45,796 nucleotides of DNA. It comes from a virus. Positions 8,332-16,635 of the stretch are shown here, one piece after another. The stretch is from positions 1-45,796 of IMG/VR virus record IMGVR_UViG_3300025941_000040; one strand, given 5' to 3'. The notes below the pieces were generated by a model, which saw only the letters and a list, made by a program, of their open reading frames with translations, ran no database searches and was not told the DNA's origin. The position numbers were made by a program, and so were the translations under genes. Each line of letters opens with the position of its first letter. Position 1 is the first letter of the stretch.

Positions 8332-8775
8332 ATGCCCCATAGCAAGCACATTCACGGCCCCCTGGAAGTCAGATTTTGGCCCAAGGTCGATAAGTCTGGA
8401 GAGTGCTGGATTTGGACCGGAGCCAAGCTCCCCAAGGGATACGGAAAGATCAACGACGGAGAGGGGCGGACCCAATGCGCCCATCGCGTTGCTTGGAAAC
8501 TCCATCATGGATCGTATCCCATACTGAATGTCCTTCATCGCTGCGACAACCCGGCGTGCGTGCGGATAGACCATCTTTTCCTTGGAACGCTTGCCGACAA
8601 CAACGAAGACATGCGCAACAAGGGCCGAAAATGGAGCAAGTTGACCCAGGAAGCGGTTGCCCAGATACGTCAGCGCCTTCCATACACGACCGGCCAAGCC
8701 TTGGCGGATGAGTTCGGCGTTAGCCAAGGTTTGATCTTTCATATTAAGCACGGTCGCGCATGGAAGAATCGCTAA
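8332..8775 (+). CDS. HNH homing endonuclease
   Basis: The 147-residue protein has an HNH fold: QCAHRVAWKLHHG, then HRCDNPACVRIDHLFLGT and NNEDM, with paired cysteines C71/C76, H81 and N90-N91 as likely metal and catalytic positions. Residues about 103-145 form a helix-turn-helix (LTQEAVAQIRQ, ALADEFGVSQGLIFHI) that would contact DNA. ATG 8332 is the most domain-consistent start; longer readings from 8242 enter the RBS of the opposite gene. It is on the plus strand inside the minus-strand late operon, between the coiled-coil gene and the decoration-like gene. This is how a free-standing mobile endonuclease would insert. Confidence 0.85.
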   Translation: MPHSKHIHGPLEVRFWPKVDKSGECWIWTGAKLPKGYGKINDGEGRTQCAHRVAWKLHHGSYPILNVLHRCDNPACVRIDHLFLGTLADNNEDMRNKGRKWSKLTQEAVAQIRQRLPYTTGQALADEFGVSQGLIFHIKHGRAWKNR

Positions 8776-8785
8776 GTTGTTGATT

Positions 8786-9484
8786 CTAAACGTACGAAGG
8801 CGTAAATTTACCGGCGTTCGAGTCCCACGTAAACGTGAGATTCCGTCCGGTAACCGCCGTGCCAGCGAGCGCGATATTGCCCGCCGTAGTCCAGGTGAAA
8901 TTGCCATCCGGGATGACCGTAAACGATCCGCCCGTAAAGCCCACCGGGAGCGTCCAGCCCGTAATGGCGTTGGTGCCGGTGACGTGGAACAGGGGGCCGG
9001 ATGGCAGGGTTGCGCCCGCTACCGATGCCACTGTCGCGCTAAGTCCCGCTGGCTGGGTGTTGTTCCCGAATCCGGGAATCCAGAGGCCATCGACCGACCG
9101 CAGCCACTGGTTGCCGTTGGTGACGTTGATCCAGGGGGTAATCGGCACGTTGACTGCCGTGACCGCTCCCACCGGATCGTACTCGAAGAACGACGGGCCG
9201 AGCCCAATCGCTTCGTTCCCCGGAGACTGGCCGATGATGACGTAAGCCCCGCTTATGAACGCCTGACGGAACAGCGCCAAGCGGGACACGCTGACGGCTA
9301 CCCCATTGATTGCGGTTACGTCCATGAGTTCGCCCCGCACGGTTTCGGGGTTGATCACATAGAGCTTCTGCGAGATGCCGCCGTTGGACGGGGCATAGAT
9401 GCCCGAGCCCGAGGCAACGGTTAGCTGGCTGGACTGATTCGAGAGTGCGGCTGCAAGAGTCGTTGAAGTTAAGGCTGTGCTCAT
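8786..9484 (-). CDS. Putative head decoration or structural protein (232 aa)
   Basis: The gene is directly downstream of the coat gene and has a strong ribosome site (AAAGGAG) before ATG 9484. The protein is beta-rich, with serine/threonine/glycine-rich segments (TSTTLAAALSNQSSQLTVAS) and a C-terminal strand set (GSFTVIPDGNFTWTTAGNIA, NLTFTWDSNAGKFTPSY). A turn of PGNEAIGLGP lies near the middle. I cannot assign a named family. Position beside the coat suggests a capsid-decorating or head-surface protein. Its 3-prime end lies 10 bases from the stop of the antisense HNH gene. Confidence 0.65.
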   Translation of the reverse strand: MSTALTSTTLAAALSNQSSQLTVASGSGIYAPSNGGISQKLYVINPETVRGELMDVTAINGVAVSVSRLALFRQAFISGAYVIIGQSPGNEAIGLGPSFFEYDPVGAVTAVNVPITPWINVTNGNQWLRSVDGLWIPGFGNNTQPAGLSATVASVAGATLPSGPLFHVTGTNAITGWTLPVGFTGGSFTVIPDGNFTWTTAGNIALAGTAVTGRNLTFTWDSNAGKFTPSYV

Positions 9485-9495
9485 AATAGGCTCCT

Positions 9496-10734
9496 TTAGC
9501 CGTAGATCACACCGGCCATGTAGTCCGCATACTGCGCGGCAAAGCCGTAGATCACGTCCATCCTTTCGGTTTCATAGCCCTGGTAGGGGCCGCTCGATTG
9601 CCACTGCCGGATGCTACGGATGTAGATGCCCGGTGCGCCATCTTCCGCGCCGCCCATCACTTCGCATTCGACGTTTGAAGGCCGGTGCAACTTGATGAAT
9701 GCGGCGGTGTAGGCGTCCTTCTGGAAGTAGAAGGCCGTATTGACCTGCTGGCCGGTCGATCCGACTACCGTGATCGCCGCGTTATCAGCAGGCGAATTGG
9801 AGGCATTCTGGAACTGGCCCGAGGGGATCAGCGGCGGATAAAACTGAAGCGTTGCCGCTCCGGTCGAATCCGTCACCGATTGCGTGATGACGAACTGCAA
9901 GAGGTTCTGCGTCCCGGTGTAGGCGGTATGGAGGCCCGAGGGGTTGACTTTGTAGACGCCCGCGATGGTGAAGCGGTCACCGGGATTCAGCGCCAAGCTG
10001 GAGGATGTCCAGCCATCGGTAACCAGGCTGGTACCGGCTTGATTTGCGCCATTCACCAGCGGAGTACCCGCGTAGGTTCCGACCGTAAAGGCCGGAATCT
10101 GCTCATCCCGCATCATGTCGAAGCCTGCGTAGCGCCCTACCTTGCCAGTCAGGAACTCTTTCCCGATAATGTCACCGGGGTTGAACAGAGTTTGGTTTTG
10201 TCCGACCATGTTCTGCTCATAGTCCGAGGTCCAGATCACGGAACGGTCCGGGTCGGGAGCGAGCAGCTTGTTCAAGCTGGTGCGCGCCTGATTGTAGGTC
10301 GCCGTCGATGTCGGCAGCACGCCGGGAGTTCCGACGAAGTTCGGAGCCGTCGCCTGAATGAACGCCGCCGCATCCGCGTCGATCTGATTAGCGATCATCA
10401 GCGCCATCGGGCGGATATATTCTTCCTTGAACCTCGGCATGTCCAGAAACAAGGCTTCATCGGTGTCGTTGTAGATAAAGTCCCCGCCGCGCCAGTAGGA
10501 AATCGACAGCGGCACGGTGGTCTGAACGATGGGTTCGGGCTGGAAGGCTTGCCCTTGCCGTCCCTGCGGACGCCACGGGCGTTTAATCTGGAGCGTTGTC
10601 CCAATGGGAGTGCTCTGCTGGAAATACGTCTGGTGCTCGCGCCCAATCGAGCGAATGATCGCTAGATTGTTGTACAGCATGCGCAGAGCCTCAGCCGTCA
10701 CTTCCAGTCTTACTGGAACTGAATTGATGGGCAT
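9496..10734 (-). CDS. Major capsid protein, P22 coat-like
   Basis: This 412-residue protein matches the P22 gp5 coat pattern. It has an N-terminal helix (VTAEALRMLYNNLAIIRSIG), a WRPQGRQGQAFQP loop, LSISYWRGGDFIYND, and an SIRQWQSSG segment near the C-terminal end. A later segment has GDRFTIAGVYKVNP, as in the region around the P22 inserted domain. The length is close to the P22 coat (430). ATG 10734 follows a GGTGAGGGA ribosome site. It lies between scaffold and a decoration-like gene, as expected. It assembles the icosahedral head. Confidence 0.9.
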   Translation of the reverse strand: MPINSVPVRLEVTAEALRMLYNNLAIIRSIGREHQTYFQQSTPIGTTLQIKRPWRPQGRQGQAFQPEPIVQTTVPLSISYWRGGDFIYNDTDEALFLDMPRFKEEYIRPMALMIANQIDADAAAFIQATAPNFVGTPGVLPTSTATYNQARTSLNKLLAPDPDRSVIWTSDYEQNMVGQNQTLFNPGDIIGKEFLTGKVGRYAGFDMMRDEQIPAFTVGTYAGTPLVNGANQAGTSLVTDGWTSSSLALNPGDRFTIAGVYKVNPSGLHTAYTGTQNLLQFVITQSVTDSTGAATLQFYPPLIPSGQFQNASNSPADNAAITVVGSTGQQVNTAFYFQKDAYTAAFIKLHRPSNVECEVMGGAEDGAPGIYIRSIRQWQSSGPYQGYETERMDVIYGFAAQYADYMAGVIYG

Positions 10735-10790
10735 TCCCTCACCTCGGTTAAAGGATTACCGGGGCTCTAGGGAAATCAGCGCTTTAGGGA

Positions 10791-11792
10791 TCAGCGCCCG
10801 CGCATTTCGCGCTCGCGCTCGTTCTCCCGCCTGTGCCACTCGGGTGATCCTATGCGGATATCTCCGGGTGGTGCGGAACCTCCCCGAGCAGCAACTTCCG
10901 TTGATGGCCTCGGTTTGCCGGAATCTCTCACGGCTGAGTTCCGCCCGGCTTGCGCCTCTGCGGGGTGCGTGCGGTCTTTAAGAGTTTCCTCTACGGCTTG
11001 CGCGGCCACTTCCTTTTTAGGTTCTTCTGAACTATACAACTTTTCAATGCGTCCTTCAAGTCTTGCGAAGGCACGGATCTGCGCTTGGGGGTCTTTCGAC
11101 ATCTCCAGCATCCGCTGAAGCTCCTCGGGATGCTTGGCGAAATGATATGTCACGGTCGCCTGAATATCGCTCGAAGCGATCAGTCCCATGAGCGTCGGGT
11201 GCTGGTCAGGAAACCACTCAATCGCATCCTCGGATTCGGCGGCTGCCTTGGCTACCTCATCCCAATCCTTGAACTGCTTAATGTCTTCCTGCGCTTTGGC
11301 GCTCATGGCGCGCAGGTGCGATTCCCACTGTTCGCGCTGCTCTTTGGCTGTGGCTTCCTCACGGACAGCGCTTACTTCTTTCTTGGCTTCCTGGCGGGCA
11401 TCCCAGCGCCCCAGCGCACGGTTGTAGTCCGCGTCCGAGGAGTACGCCGTGCGCAAGGGCTCGGGATCGTCCTGACCGCTCGGAGGTGCGGCTTCGGATT
11501 TGTTGCCCCCTAGTCTATCAACAATTGATTGGAGGGCTTCAGCCTTGCCCTTCCATTCGGCGGCTTCCTCAAATGCCTTGAGCCTGCGCCGGTCAGAGCG
11601 CGAGATACGGCGCTCCTTTTCGGTGTCCGTTTCCTCGCCTGCGGCCTCCTTGGGCTTTTCCGGCTCTTTGGGCTTCTCGGCAACGGGCGGCTCCAGCGGT
11701 TTTCCATTACGGTGCGCCTGCTCCTGCTCGTTCGCCTGCTTTTGATAGGCTATGGGATCGAATTTCGGTGTTTCGGTTTGCGTGTCAGCCAT
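10791..11792 (-). CDS. Scaffolding protein
   Basis: The 333-residue product is highly charged and low in hydrophobic content. It has a proline/lysine/glutamate N-terminus (EPPVAEKPKEPEKPKEAAGE), a helical stretch rich in E, K, A and Q (residues about 70-240), and a basic arginine-rich C-terminal end (ENEREREMRGR). This is the composition of P22-type scaffold, whose basic C-terminal helix-loop-helix binds coat. The start ATG 11792 shares TAATG with the upstream gene. It is placed between portal-side genes and coat, the canonical location. No protease is seen nearby. Confidence 0.75.
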   Translation of the reverse strand: MADTQTETPKFDPIAYQKQANEQEQAHRNGKPLEPPVAEKPKEPEKPKEAAGEETDTEKERRISRSDRRRLKAFEEAAEWKGKAEALQSIVDRLGGNKSEAAPPSGQDDPEPLRTAYSSDADYNRALGRWDARQEAKKEVSAVREEATAKEQREQWESHLRAMSAKAQEDIKQFKDWDEVAKAAAESEDAIEWFPDQHPTLMGLIASSDIQATVTYHFAKHPEELQRMLEMSKDPQAQIRAFARLEGRIEKLYSSEEPKKEVAAQAVEETLKDRTHPAEAQAGRNSAVRDSGKPRPSTEVAARGGSAPPGDIRIGSPEWHRRENEREREMRGR

Positions 11793-12058
11793 TAGAAAAT
11801 TCCCTCCATGTGATCCACTGGCCCATTATAAAATTGGGCCACGATAGGAGGCATCTGGTTTATCGGCCTGACCATACCATACATGGGCATGACCTGAGCG
11901 GCCAGCCACGCTGCTCCGTCTACCTCAGCAGGACACCTGTGCAGTATTTTCAACGCCATAAGAAAATCATCGGATGATGGCACCTCTCCCGGCCTTGTCA
12001 GACCGGCCATATTGAAGGCTAGTCGTACAGTCTCGCAATCCGTGTCTGATTTCGTCAT
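11792..12058 (-). CDS. Hypothetical small protein between portal and scaffold
   Basis: The 88-residue protein overlaps the portal stop as ATGA (start 12058) and shares TAATG with the scaffold gene. The sequence (KSDTDCETVRLAFNMAGL, WLAAQVMPMYGMVRPI) contains no membrane segment or known motif. Tight coupling on both sides supports a real gene made with the head proteins. The function is unknown. Confidence 0.6.
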   Translation of the reverse strand: MTKSDTDCETVRLAFNMAGLTRPGEVPSSDDFLMALKILHRCPAEVDGAAWLAAQVMPMYGMVRPINQMPPIVAQFYNGPVDHMEGIF

Positions 12059-14259
12059 TCCGTTTCCCCCTGTGATGCTTCGGCCTGCTGCGCTTGTGCC
12101 GCTTGGTCGCTTACCTGGCTGGCGGCTTCGTGTTCCTGCTGGGCCTGCTGTGTGGCCTGCGCATGATCGTGCTCTTCTTTCTGCATCCCATGCTCGTGAG
12201 CCATCCCTAGCAAGGTTTCGAGCAGTTCCGCCTCGCGGTTCGCCGCTTCGTTGTCCAAATCCTTTGAGGCCGAAATCTCAGCCACGCGGATCTGCGTAGC
12301 GGCCTTGAGCATGTCGGACCACTTTTTGTACTCGATTTCGGGCAGTTTCGATTTCAGTTCGTTGGCCAGCCGTTGCGCGGCCTGCATCAACTGCTGATTC
12401 TGCTGCTGTAGCTGCATCAATTGCTGCTGTTGCTGCTGCGGCGTAACATCGGCACCCGGTTTCGGGTCCAGAATATCGGCAATCGCCTCGATCTGCGGAT
12501 TCCCCTGCCCGATCCAGCGCAGGGCTTTACCCGCTACGCCGGGGGCCTGCACGATCTGCGGGTCAATCTTCATGAACTCGGTGAATTGCGCAATAGCCTG
12601 CTCATTGCGGGTTTCATAGCTCGGGCCGACCGTCACGCGCACCGAATACTCCCCGATGCAGATATTGTTGGCCTTGCCCTTTTTGCCGGTTTTTGGGTCG
12701 ATGCCGTCTCCGGGGAAATCCCGGTTGATTTCGACTAGTTCATGCTGCGTATCGGGCTTGACGATGGTAACGACTCTCTGCCCATCGAGAATCTTGGGGA
12801 AAATGCAGCACATCTCGCCATACAGGACCTCGACGGCGCGATGCAGGTTGTCCGAATAGCTAAAGTTGCCAACGTTAGACTCAGATCGTAACTGTTCGAT
12901 AGCTTTCCCTGACTGATCGCCTTTTTGCTGGCCGAGCGAAGGATCGTAGATGTTGGTCGTGGCCTTGATGTGGTCAGAAAACCACGATCCCAGGCCGATC
13001 ATCCACTGAATCGCGGCCTCGAACATGTTTTTCGTCGGCGGCGGCGCTAGCTGCTGGGCTCCAGTGACCTCATCGGTGACGAAAACCGGCTTGTATTCGA
13101 GATAGGCGTACATCTCGGTATTCGCGTCTTTCCAGCGGGGATCGTCAAACGTGCCGGTAGGCCCGATCCAAGGGGCACGCGACATCGAGCCCATCGTTTC
13201 CGCCGCCGTGGTCGCTGCGTAATTGAGTCCCCGCTGCCCGTCAATTGCGCCCGCAATCAGCGAAAGCCGGTGCAGCTTGCCATCGATATAGACCTCGGGG
13301 CCTAGGACCGGGAAAAGCGGGATCAGCGTGCCCAGCCACTCGGTTTCATCGAGTACTTCGAGCGCATCGACCACGTATTTCTTGATCTTGCGCCGGGGAA
13401 CCATGCGCGTGTAGCGCTTTTCATCGTCCGGATCGGTCAGCGGGCGGAATCCAGCAGGAATCTTCTCATCCTCGAAAAACGCGATTTCCGCGCCCGAGGC
13501 CGAACGGTACATCTGGAGCTTGATCGGGTCGATTTCGACCATGTAGAACTCGCAGACGTAAAACGGCCCTTTGCCTGAGCCTGTCCATTCGTTGATCTGC
13601 GCCATTTCGCCCGGTGTGCCGATGGCGTCCTGCATCCAGCCGATAGCGTTGCCCAGGCCGCGCTTCTGGAGCACTTTGCGGTTCTTCCCGAACGCCGCAA
13701 TGTAATCCACCTCGTTGTACATCTTGAGTTTCCCGGCATGGCCCGCGTCCTGGCGGTTCGCCATGCGGGAGGTGGCATCGAAAAAGACGCAGTTGGGATC
13801 TTCGACCGATTGAATGACTAGCTGCTGGCCGAAATCGCGCTCCCCGCTATACTCCGTCGCAAGTTCAAGCACTCCGTAACCCGACGCAGCGGCATATTTG
13901 CCTGCGGTGGAGTATGCAGTCTTAGCGCCAGATCGGTACTCACACTCACGTATGAGCCCCTCGATGATATCTGCGGTATCTGTGTCAGCACCCGATCCCA
14001 CCGGATGACATTGGGGTCCCGGAGGGTTAAGACGTATGTCCCCTTCGATCTGATCAACGGCGGGCTTGCACTTGTTGACGACGAGGAAGGGCCGTCCCTG
14101 AGACTTGCGCTTGCTTTTTTCTTCTCCACGCCATTGCTCCCCGATGTAGAACTCCAGGCGTTCTTTTTCGGCCCTGCGGTTATCCTCGCCCGACTTGCGC
14201 GAGGCGTCGTAGCAGGCCCGAACGAAGCGCGGTAAGTCTTTCTTAGGGATCGACCCCAT
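12055..14259 (-). CDS. Portal protein, P22 gp1-like
   Basis: The 734-residue product is close in length to P22 gp1 (725). It has the typical portal N-terminus (RFVRACYDASRKSGEDNR, RLEFYIGEQW) and RPFLVVNKCKPAVDQIEGD, then DPNCVFFDATSRM and a KYVVDALEVL segment in the wing. A long glutamine-rich C-terminal tail (residues about 620-650, Q-rich) continues into helices, resembling the P22 barrel extension. It forms the dodecameric DNA entry channel at one vertex. It is followed by the small 88-residue gene and then scaffold. ATG 14259 is two bases downstream of the upstream gene's stop codon. Confidence 0.88.
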   Translation of the reverse strand: MGSIPKKDLPRFVRACYDASRKSGEDNRRAEKERLEFYIGEQWRGEEKSKRKSQGRPFLVVNKCKPAVDQIEGDIRLNPPGPQCHPVGSGADTDTADIIEGLIRECEYRSGAKTAYSTAGKYAAASGYGVLELATEYSGERDFGQQLVIQSVEDPNCVFFDATSRMANRQDAGHAGKLKMYNEVDYIAAFGKNRKVLQKRGLGNAIGWMQDAIGTPGEMAQINEWTGSGKGPFYVCEFYMVEIDPIKLQMYRSASGAEIAFFEDEKIPAGFRPLTDPDDEKRYTRMVPRRKIKKYVVDALEVLDETEWLGTLIPLFPVLGPEVYIDGKLHRLSLIAGAIDGQRGLNYAATTAAETMGSMSRAPWIGPTGTFDDPRWKDANTEMYAYLEYKPVFVTDEVTGAQQLAPPPTKNMFEAAIQWMIGLGSWFSDHIKATTNIYDPSLGQQKGDQSGKAIEQLRSESNVGNFSYSDNLHRAVEVLYGEMCCIFPKILDGQRVVTIVKPDTQHELVEINRDFPGDGIDPKTGKKGKANNICIGEYSVRVTVGPSYETRNEQAIAQFTEFMKIDPQIVQAPGVAGKALRWIGQGNPQIEAIADILDPKPGADVTPQQQQQQLMQLQQQNQQLMQAAQRLANELKSKLPEIEYKKWSDMLKAATQIRVAEISASKDLDNEAANREAELLETLLGMAHEHGMQKEEHDHAQATQQAQQEHEAASQVSDQAAQAQQAEASQGETE

Positions 14260-14613
14260 TTAGTTGCTGAATTTCTTCCCCACCGGGCTCATATGCGGCC
14301 CGAATCCAGGCAGTTCTAGCGAGTCGTCGGGCACATAGAGACCATGTGCCTCCCCATCCCGTTCCTCAAGCATGGGCGCTTCGGTTTCCCGTCCCTGTTT
14401 CTTCAGGTCGAGCACGGGATAGGCTTTGAGCCACGCCGCAGCCGCCTTGTCATCGATGAAGGTATAGGAGTTCTTGTCTTTGGGGTTGTCGCCATAGACG
14501 CAAACCTCGCGCTGCTGCATACACACTAGAATGCCCGTATCGGCACGGAACAGCAGGCAGGCCCGCTGCGATTTATGCGTCACCAGAATATGCGTGTTCT
14601 TGGTCGATTCCAA
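14260..14613 (-). CDS. Hypothetical protein upstream of portal
   Basis: This 117-residue protein starts at TTG 14613 because the strong site AAAGGAGAATC precedes it by about 8 bases; the same leader string occurs before 22058 and 16522. The N-terminal half is beta-rich (ESTKNTHILVTHKSQRACLL, DTGILVCMQQREVCVYGD) and resembles a small domain; the C-terminus (ELPGFGPHMSPVGKKF) is flexible. I do not recognise it. It is packed directly in front of the portal gene. Confidence 0.6.
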   Translation of the reverse strand: MESTKNTHILVTHKSQRACLLFRADTGILVCMQQREVCVYGDNPKDKNSYTFIDDKAAAAWLKAYPVLDLKKQGRETEAPMLEERDGEAHGLYVPDDSLELPGFGPHMSPVGKKFSN

Positions 14614-14752
14614 TGGATTCTCCTTTGAATGCCGCCACCTTCATGTGGAAGTCAATTTCTCTATCGATGCACTTCAGACACTTCCGCTTGTTGGCGGATA
14701 CGGTAGCCCCGCACCCGCCCTCACAGAGCTTCGATCCCGAATTAGGCCGCAT
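14573..14752 (-). CDS. Small zinc-binding protein (59 aa)
   Basis: A 59-residue reading from ATG 14752 contains LCEGGCGATVSANKRKCLKC, four cysteines arranged as a knuckle, followed by an ending of charged residues. It overlaps the end of the beta-helix gene by 11 bases, with GGGAG very close in front of the start, and the start of the next gene by 41 bases. Longer readings exist but lie inside the beta-helix gene. Likely function: zinc ribbon, DNA- or protein-binding. The overlap is unusual, so confidence is moderate. Confidence 0.5.
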   Translation of the reverse strand: MRPNSGSKLCEGGCGATVSANKRKCLKCIDREIDFHMKVAAFKGESIGIDQEHAYSGDA

Positions 14753-15740
14753 CCACTCCCTGTGCGATTCCGATGAGATGGCCGGTCGCCGTGCCATCGA
14801 GTCCCAATACCTGCACGTAGGCATTGTCGGCGGTGACGATCTGCGCAAAGCCGTACACGTAGGGGTTTTTCATCACTACCTGCCCGTTCATGGTCGTGAT
14901 CCCGATCACGCCGGTGGGCGCGACGGCCGAGGTGATATTCTGAATCGCCAGAAAGTTGCAATCCAGGAACTTCATGTAGCGGTCGCAGCCGGTGGCAATC
15001 GAAACCATTTTGAACGTCGAAAGCGATGTATACGTCTCGAAATCGCATCCACGGAACAGGTTGCGTGCGCCCGCCGAGATTTCGACTTCGGTGGTCATGG
15101 TGGCGCGGAGCGTGGTGGTGAGCCCGATGGTGCAGCCGTCGAAGGTGTTTTCTGAGCCGGAAATCTTGAGTGACCGCGACCCGGCGACATCGGCCACGGC
15201 GGTCAGGTCGCCCATTCCCGCGATCTGGCAGTTGACGAAGTGATTGCGCTGGCCGGTAACCTGGACGCAAATGCTCGTTGTTCCCGATCCCGGCGTGCCC
15301 TGGAAGAACTCCAGATTGGCGAACAAGCACCCGTTGCCGGTCACGTTCACCATGGGAGCCATCGCAGCGGTTCCGGCGAGATTCGAGATGCGTGAGCGCT
15401 GGCCGATGGCAGGCCCGCCGTTCACGCCGATCAGGTGGACTAGATCCTTTGACCACGTGAGCACGCTTGAAAGGTAGTTGGTGGTCGCGCTGGCGGTATT
15501 CGAGTGCGCCATCAGGTAAATGATGTCGTTCTGCCCGGAGGTGGCTAGGGCATAGGCCATCCCGATAGATGCAAATGGAGACCCGACCGAACCATTACCC
15601 CCTTGGTCGGAGCCCGTTCCGGGGCTGACGAAGAAAATATTCCCCTGTGTCGGATAGACGCCTGAACCTACTGCATTCAATGCGGCGAGAGTTTGCGGCT
15701 GAAGTGTGCCGCCCGAGGTCTGTACTCCAAATCCAGGCAT
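14742..15740 (-). CDS. Right-handed beta-helix protein (332 aa)
   Basis: The 332-residue protein opens MPGFGVQTSGGTLQPQTL, then an FFVSPGTGSDQGGNGSVGSP segment typical of the start of pectate-lyase-like/DUF1565-type helices. Repeated short strands follow: NGCLFANLEFFQG, NHFVNCQIAGMG, NTFDGCTIGL, NLFRGCDFETY, KFLDCNFLAI. The regular spacing of N/C-F-x-x-C positions about every 25-30 residues marks coils of a parallel beta-helix. No signal peptide. It lies between terminase and portal, not near the fibres, so it might be a head-associated or adsorption protein. Confidence 0.75.
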   Translation of the reverse strand: MPGFGVQTSGGTLQPQTLAALNAVGSGVYPTQGNIFFVSPGTGSDQGGNGSVGSPFASIGMAYALATSGQNDIIYLMAHSNTASATTNYLSSVLTWSKDLVHLIGVNGGPAIGQRSRISNLAGTAAMAPMVNVTGNGCLFANLEFFQGTPGSGTTSICVQVTGQRNHFVNCQIAGMGDLTAVADVAGSRSLKISGSENTFDGCTIGLTTTLRATMTTEVEISAGARNLFRGCDFETYTSLSTFKMVSIATGCDRYMKFLDCNFLAIQNITSAVAPTGVIGITTMNGQVVMKNPYVYGFAQIVTADNAYVQVLGLDGTATGHLIGIAQGVDAA

Positions 15741-15752
15741 CTAGTTGCTCCT

Positions 15753-15932
15753 TTATTTGCGTTTCATCAAATCCGAAATGTTGATCTTGGCTTTGTGCTT
15801 GGCTTCCATCGCACGGCCCTTCGCGGTTTCTTTATTCCCTCGCATCGCGCCGATAGAGTTCATGACCTTGTAGGGGATCGAGGAATGCTGGCCATACTCG
15901 CTTTTGAGCTTTTTTTCAAGAAACGCAGGCAT
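15753..15932 (-). CDS. Small basic protein ending in DLMKRK
   Basis: The 59-residue product starts at ATG 15932, sharing TAATG with the upstream gene; AAAGGAG for the following gene lies at its stop. It is lysine- and alanine-rich (KKLKSEYGQHSSIPYKVM, EAKHKAKI) and ends ISDLMKRK. The 441-residue internal protein at 40343 ends in ISIADLMKR, so the two share a C-terminal tail motif. Unknown function; possibly a capsid internal or packaging peptide. Confidence 0.6.
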   Translation of the reverse strand: MPAFLEKKLKSEYGQHSSIPYKVMNSIGAMRGNKETAKGRAMEAKHKAKINISDLMKRK

Positions 15933-16078
15933 TACTTGAAGGCCCCCCAGAAGGAATCATGTGCGTCTTTGAGGCTCAGCACTCTCTTGGAGCGCCGTGC
16001 ATCCGCTATTTCCTTACCGGCCCACAGAAGCGTGACGATCCACGCGAAAATCACACCAGCGATGATGGCGTAGCTCAT
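15932..16078 (-). CDS. Small single-pass membrane protein (48 aa)
   Basis: ATG 16078 overlaps the preceding stop as ATGA and the end shares TAATG with the next gene. The product is 48 residues: SYAIIAGVIFAWIVTLLWAG forms one membrane span, followed by a basic cytosolic tail (ADARRSKRVLSLKDAHDS). Charge rules place the N-terminus outside. Family not recognised. It lies among small genes between terminase and the beta-helix protein. Confidence 0.6.
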   Translation of the reverse strand: MSYAIIAGVIFAWIVTLLWAGKEIADARRSKRVLSLKDAHDSFWGAFK

Positions 16079-16305
16079 GGAAACAGCATCTCCATTCTTT
16101 CGCGCTCCTCGGGTTGGTTAAGGAACGCCAGATCCAGGGGATCATTATAGAGGCGAGAAAGCGCGACTTGATTCTCGCCCTTGGGCGTTAGCGGAAATAT
16201 CGGCACCATGTAATTATCTGGCGAGTACTCCATGTTGCTCGTGACGACGTGCTGCGTCCCCAATGGGGCCACCCGCACGATATCGCCAGACCAAAGAACG
16301 ATCAT
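16075..16305 (-). CDS. Hypothetical protein (76 aa)
   Basis: The 76-residue product (VLWSGDIVRVAPLGTQHVV, then RLYNDPLDLAFLNQPEERER) is soluble and mixed. It is tightly coupled to the membrane protein after it (ATGA) and follows the coiled-coil gene by five bases. A proline-rich NYMVPIFPLTP patch lies near residues 30-40. No family recognised. Confidence 0.55.
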   Translation of the reverse strand: MIVLWSGDIVRVAPLGTQHVVTSNMEYSPDNYMVPIFPLTPKGENQVALSRLYNDPLDLAFLNQPEERERMEMLFP

Positions 16306-16309
16306 AATA

Positions 16310-16627
16310 TTACGCGGCGGGCAATGCCGCAGTGATCGCCGCTACATTCGATTTCGCATCCGCGTCATCGGCGTTCATCTGATCGACCAGCGCTTGCGCC
16401 TGCGCAGGTGTAAGGTTGCCAGCGGCGAAGGCGGTGAGTAGTTGCTTAATTAGGCCGTTTTCGGCCACCAGATCGTCATGCAGGGTAGTCTGTGCGCTTT
16501 GTACGTCGGATACTCCAGCCATAAGGGTTGATTCTCCTTTTGCTATTCGGTCGAGTCGATTGATTATACAGCGAGTTGCCACCAGGATTGCAACCACTAT
16601 TGTGAAGGTGGAGGCGATAAGGGGCAT
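16310..16627 (-). CDS. Coiled-coil protein with possible second start (16522) and N-terminal membrane span
   Basis: Two in-frame starts are possible. ATG 16627 gives 105 residues with an N-terminal membrane span (LIASTFTIVVAILVATRCII). ATG 16522 gives 70 soluble residues (AGVSDVQSAQTTLHDDLVAE onward) and is preceded by AAAGGAG about eleven bases away. The second part resembles the short virion-associated helical proteins with repeated A/Q/D heptads found in many podophages. The first start has no strong ribosome site but lies just after the terminase stop, where translational coupling is plausible. Products of both starts, one membrane-anchored, could exist; this is inference. Confidence 0.55.
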   Translation of the reverse strand: MPLIASTFTIVVAILVATRCIINRLDRIAKGESTLMAGVSDVQSAQTTLHDDLVAENGLIKQLLTAFAAGNLTPAQAQALVDQMNADDADAKSNVAAITAALPAA

Positions 16628-16635
16628 GACTCATT

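Noticed and set aside
8810-8840. tRNA T-arm-like string GTTCGAGTCCC
   Set aside because: Flanking bases do not form a five-pair stem, no anticodon arm lies in range, and it is inside the C-terminal codons of a coding gene.
8326-8907. Minus-strand 193-residue reading
   Set aside because: It lies opposite the HNH gene and overlaps the 3-prime end of the 232-residue gene; no ribosome site or family pattern.
14573-14848. Longer 91-residue version of the zinc protein
   Set aside because: Its first 32 residues lie wholly inside the beta-helix gene and have shadow composition; the 59-residue version is preferred.
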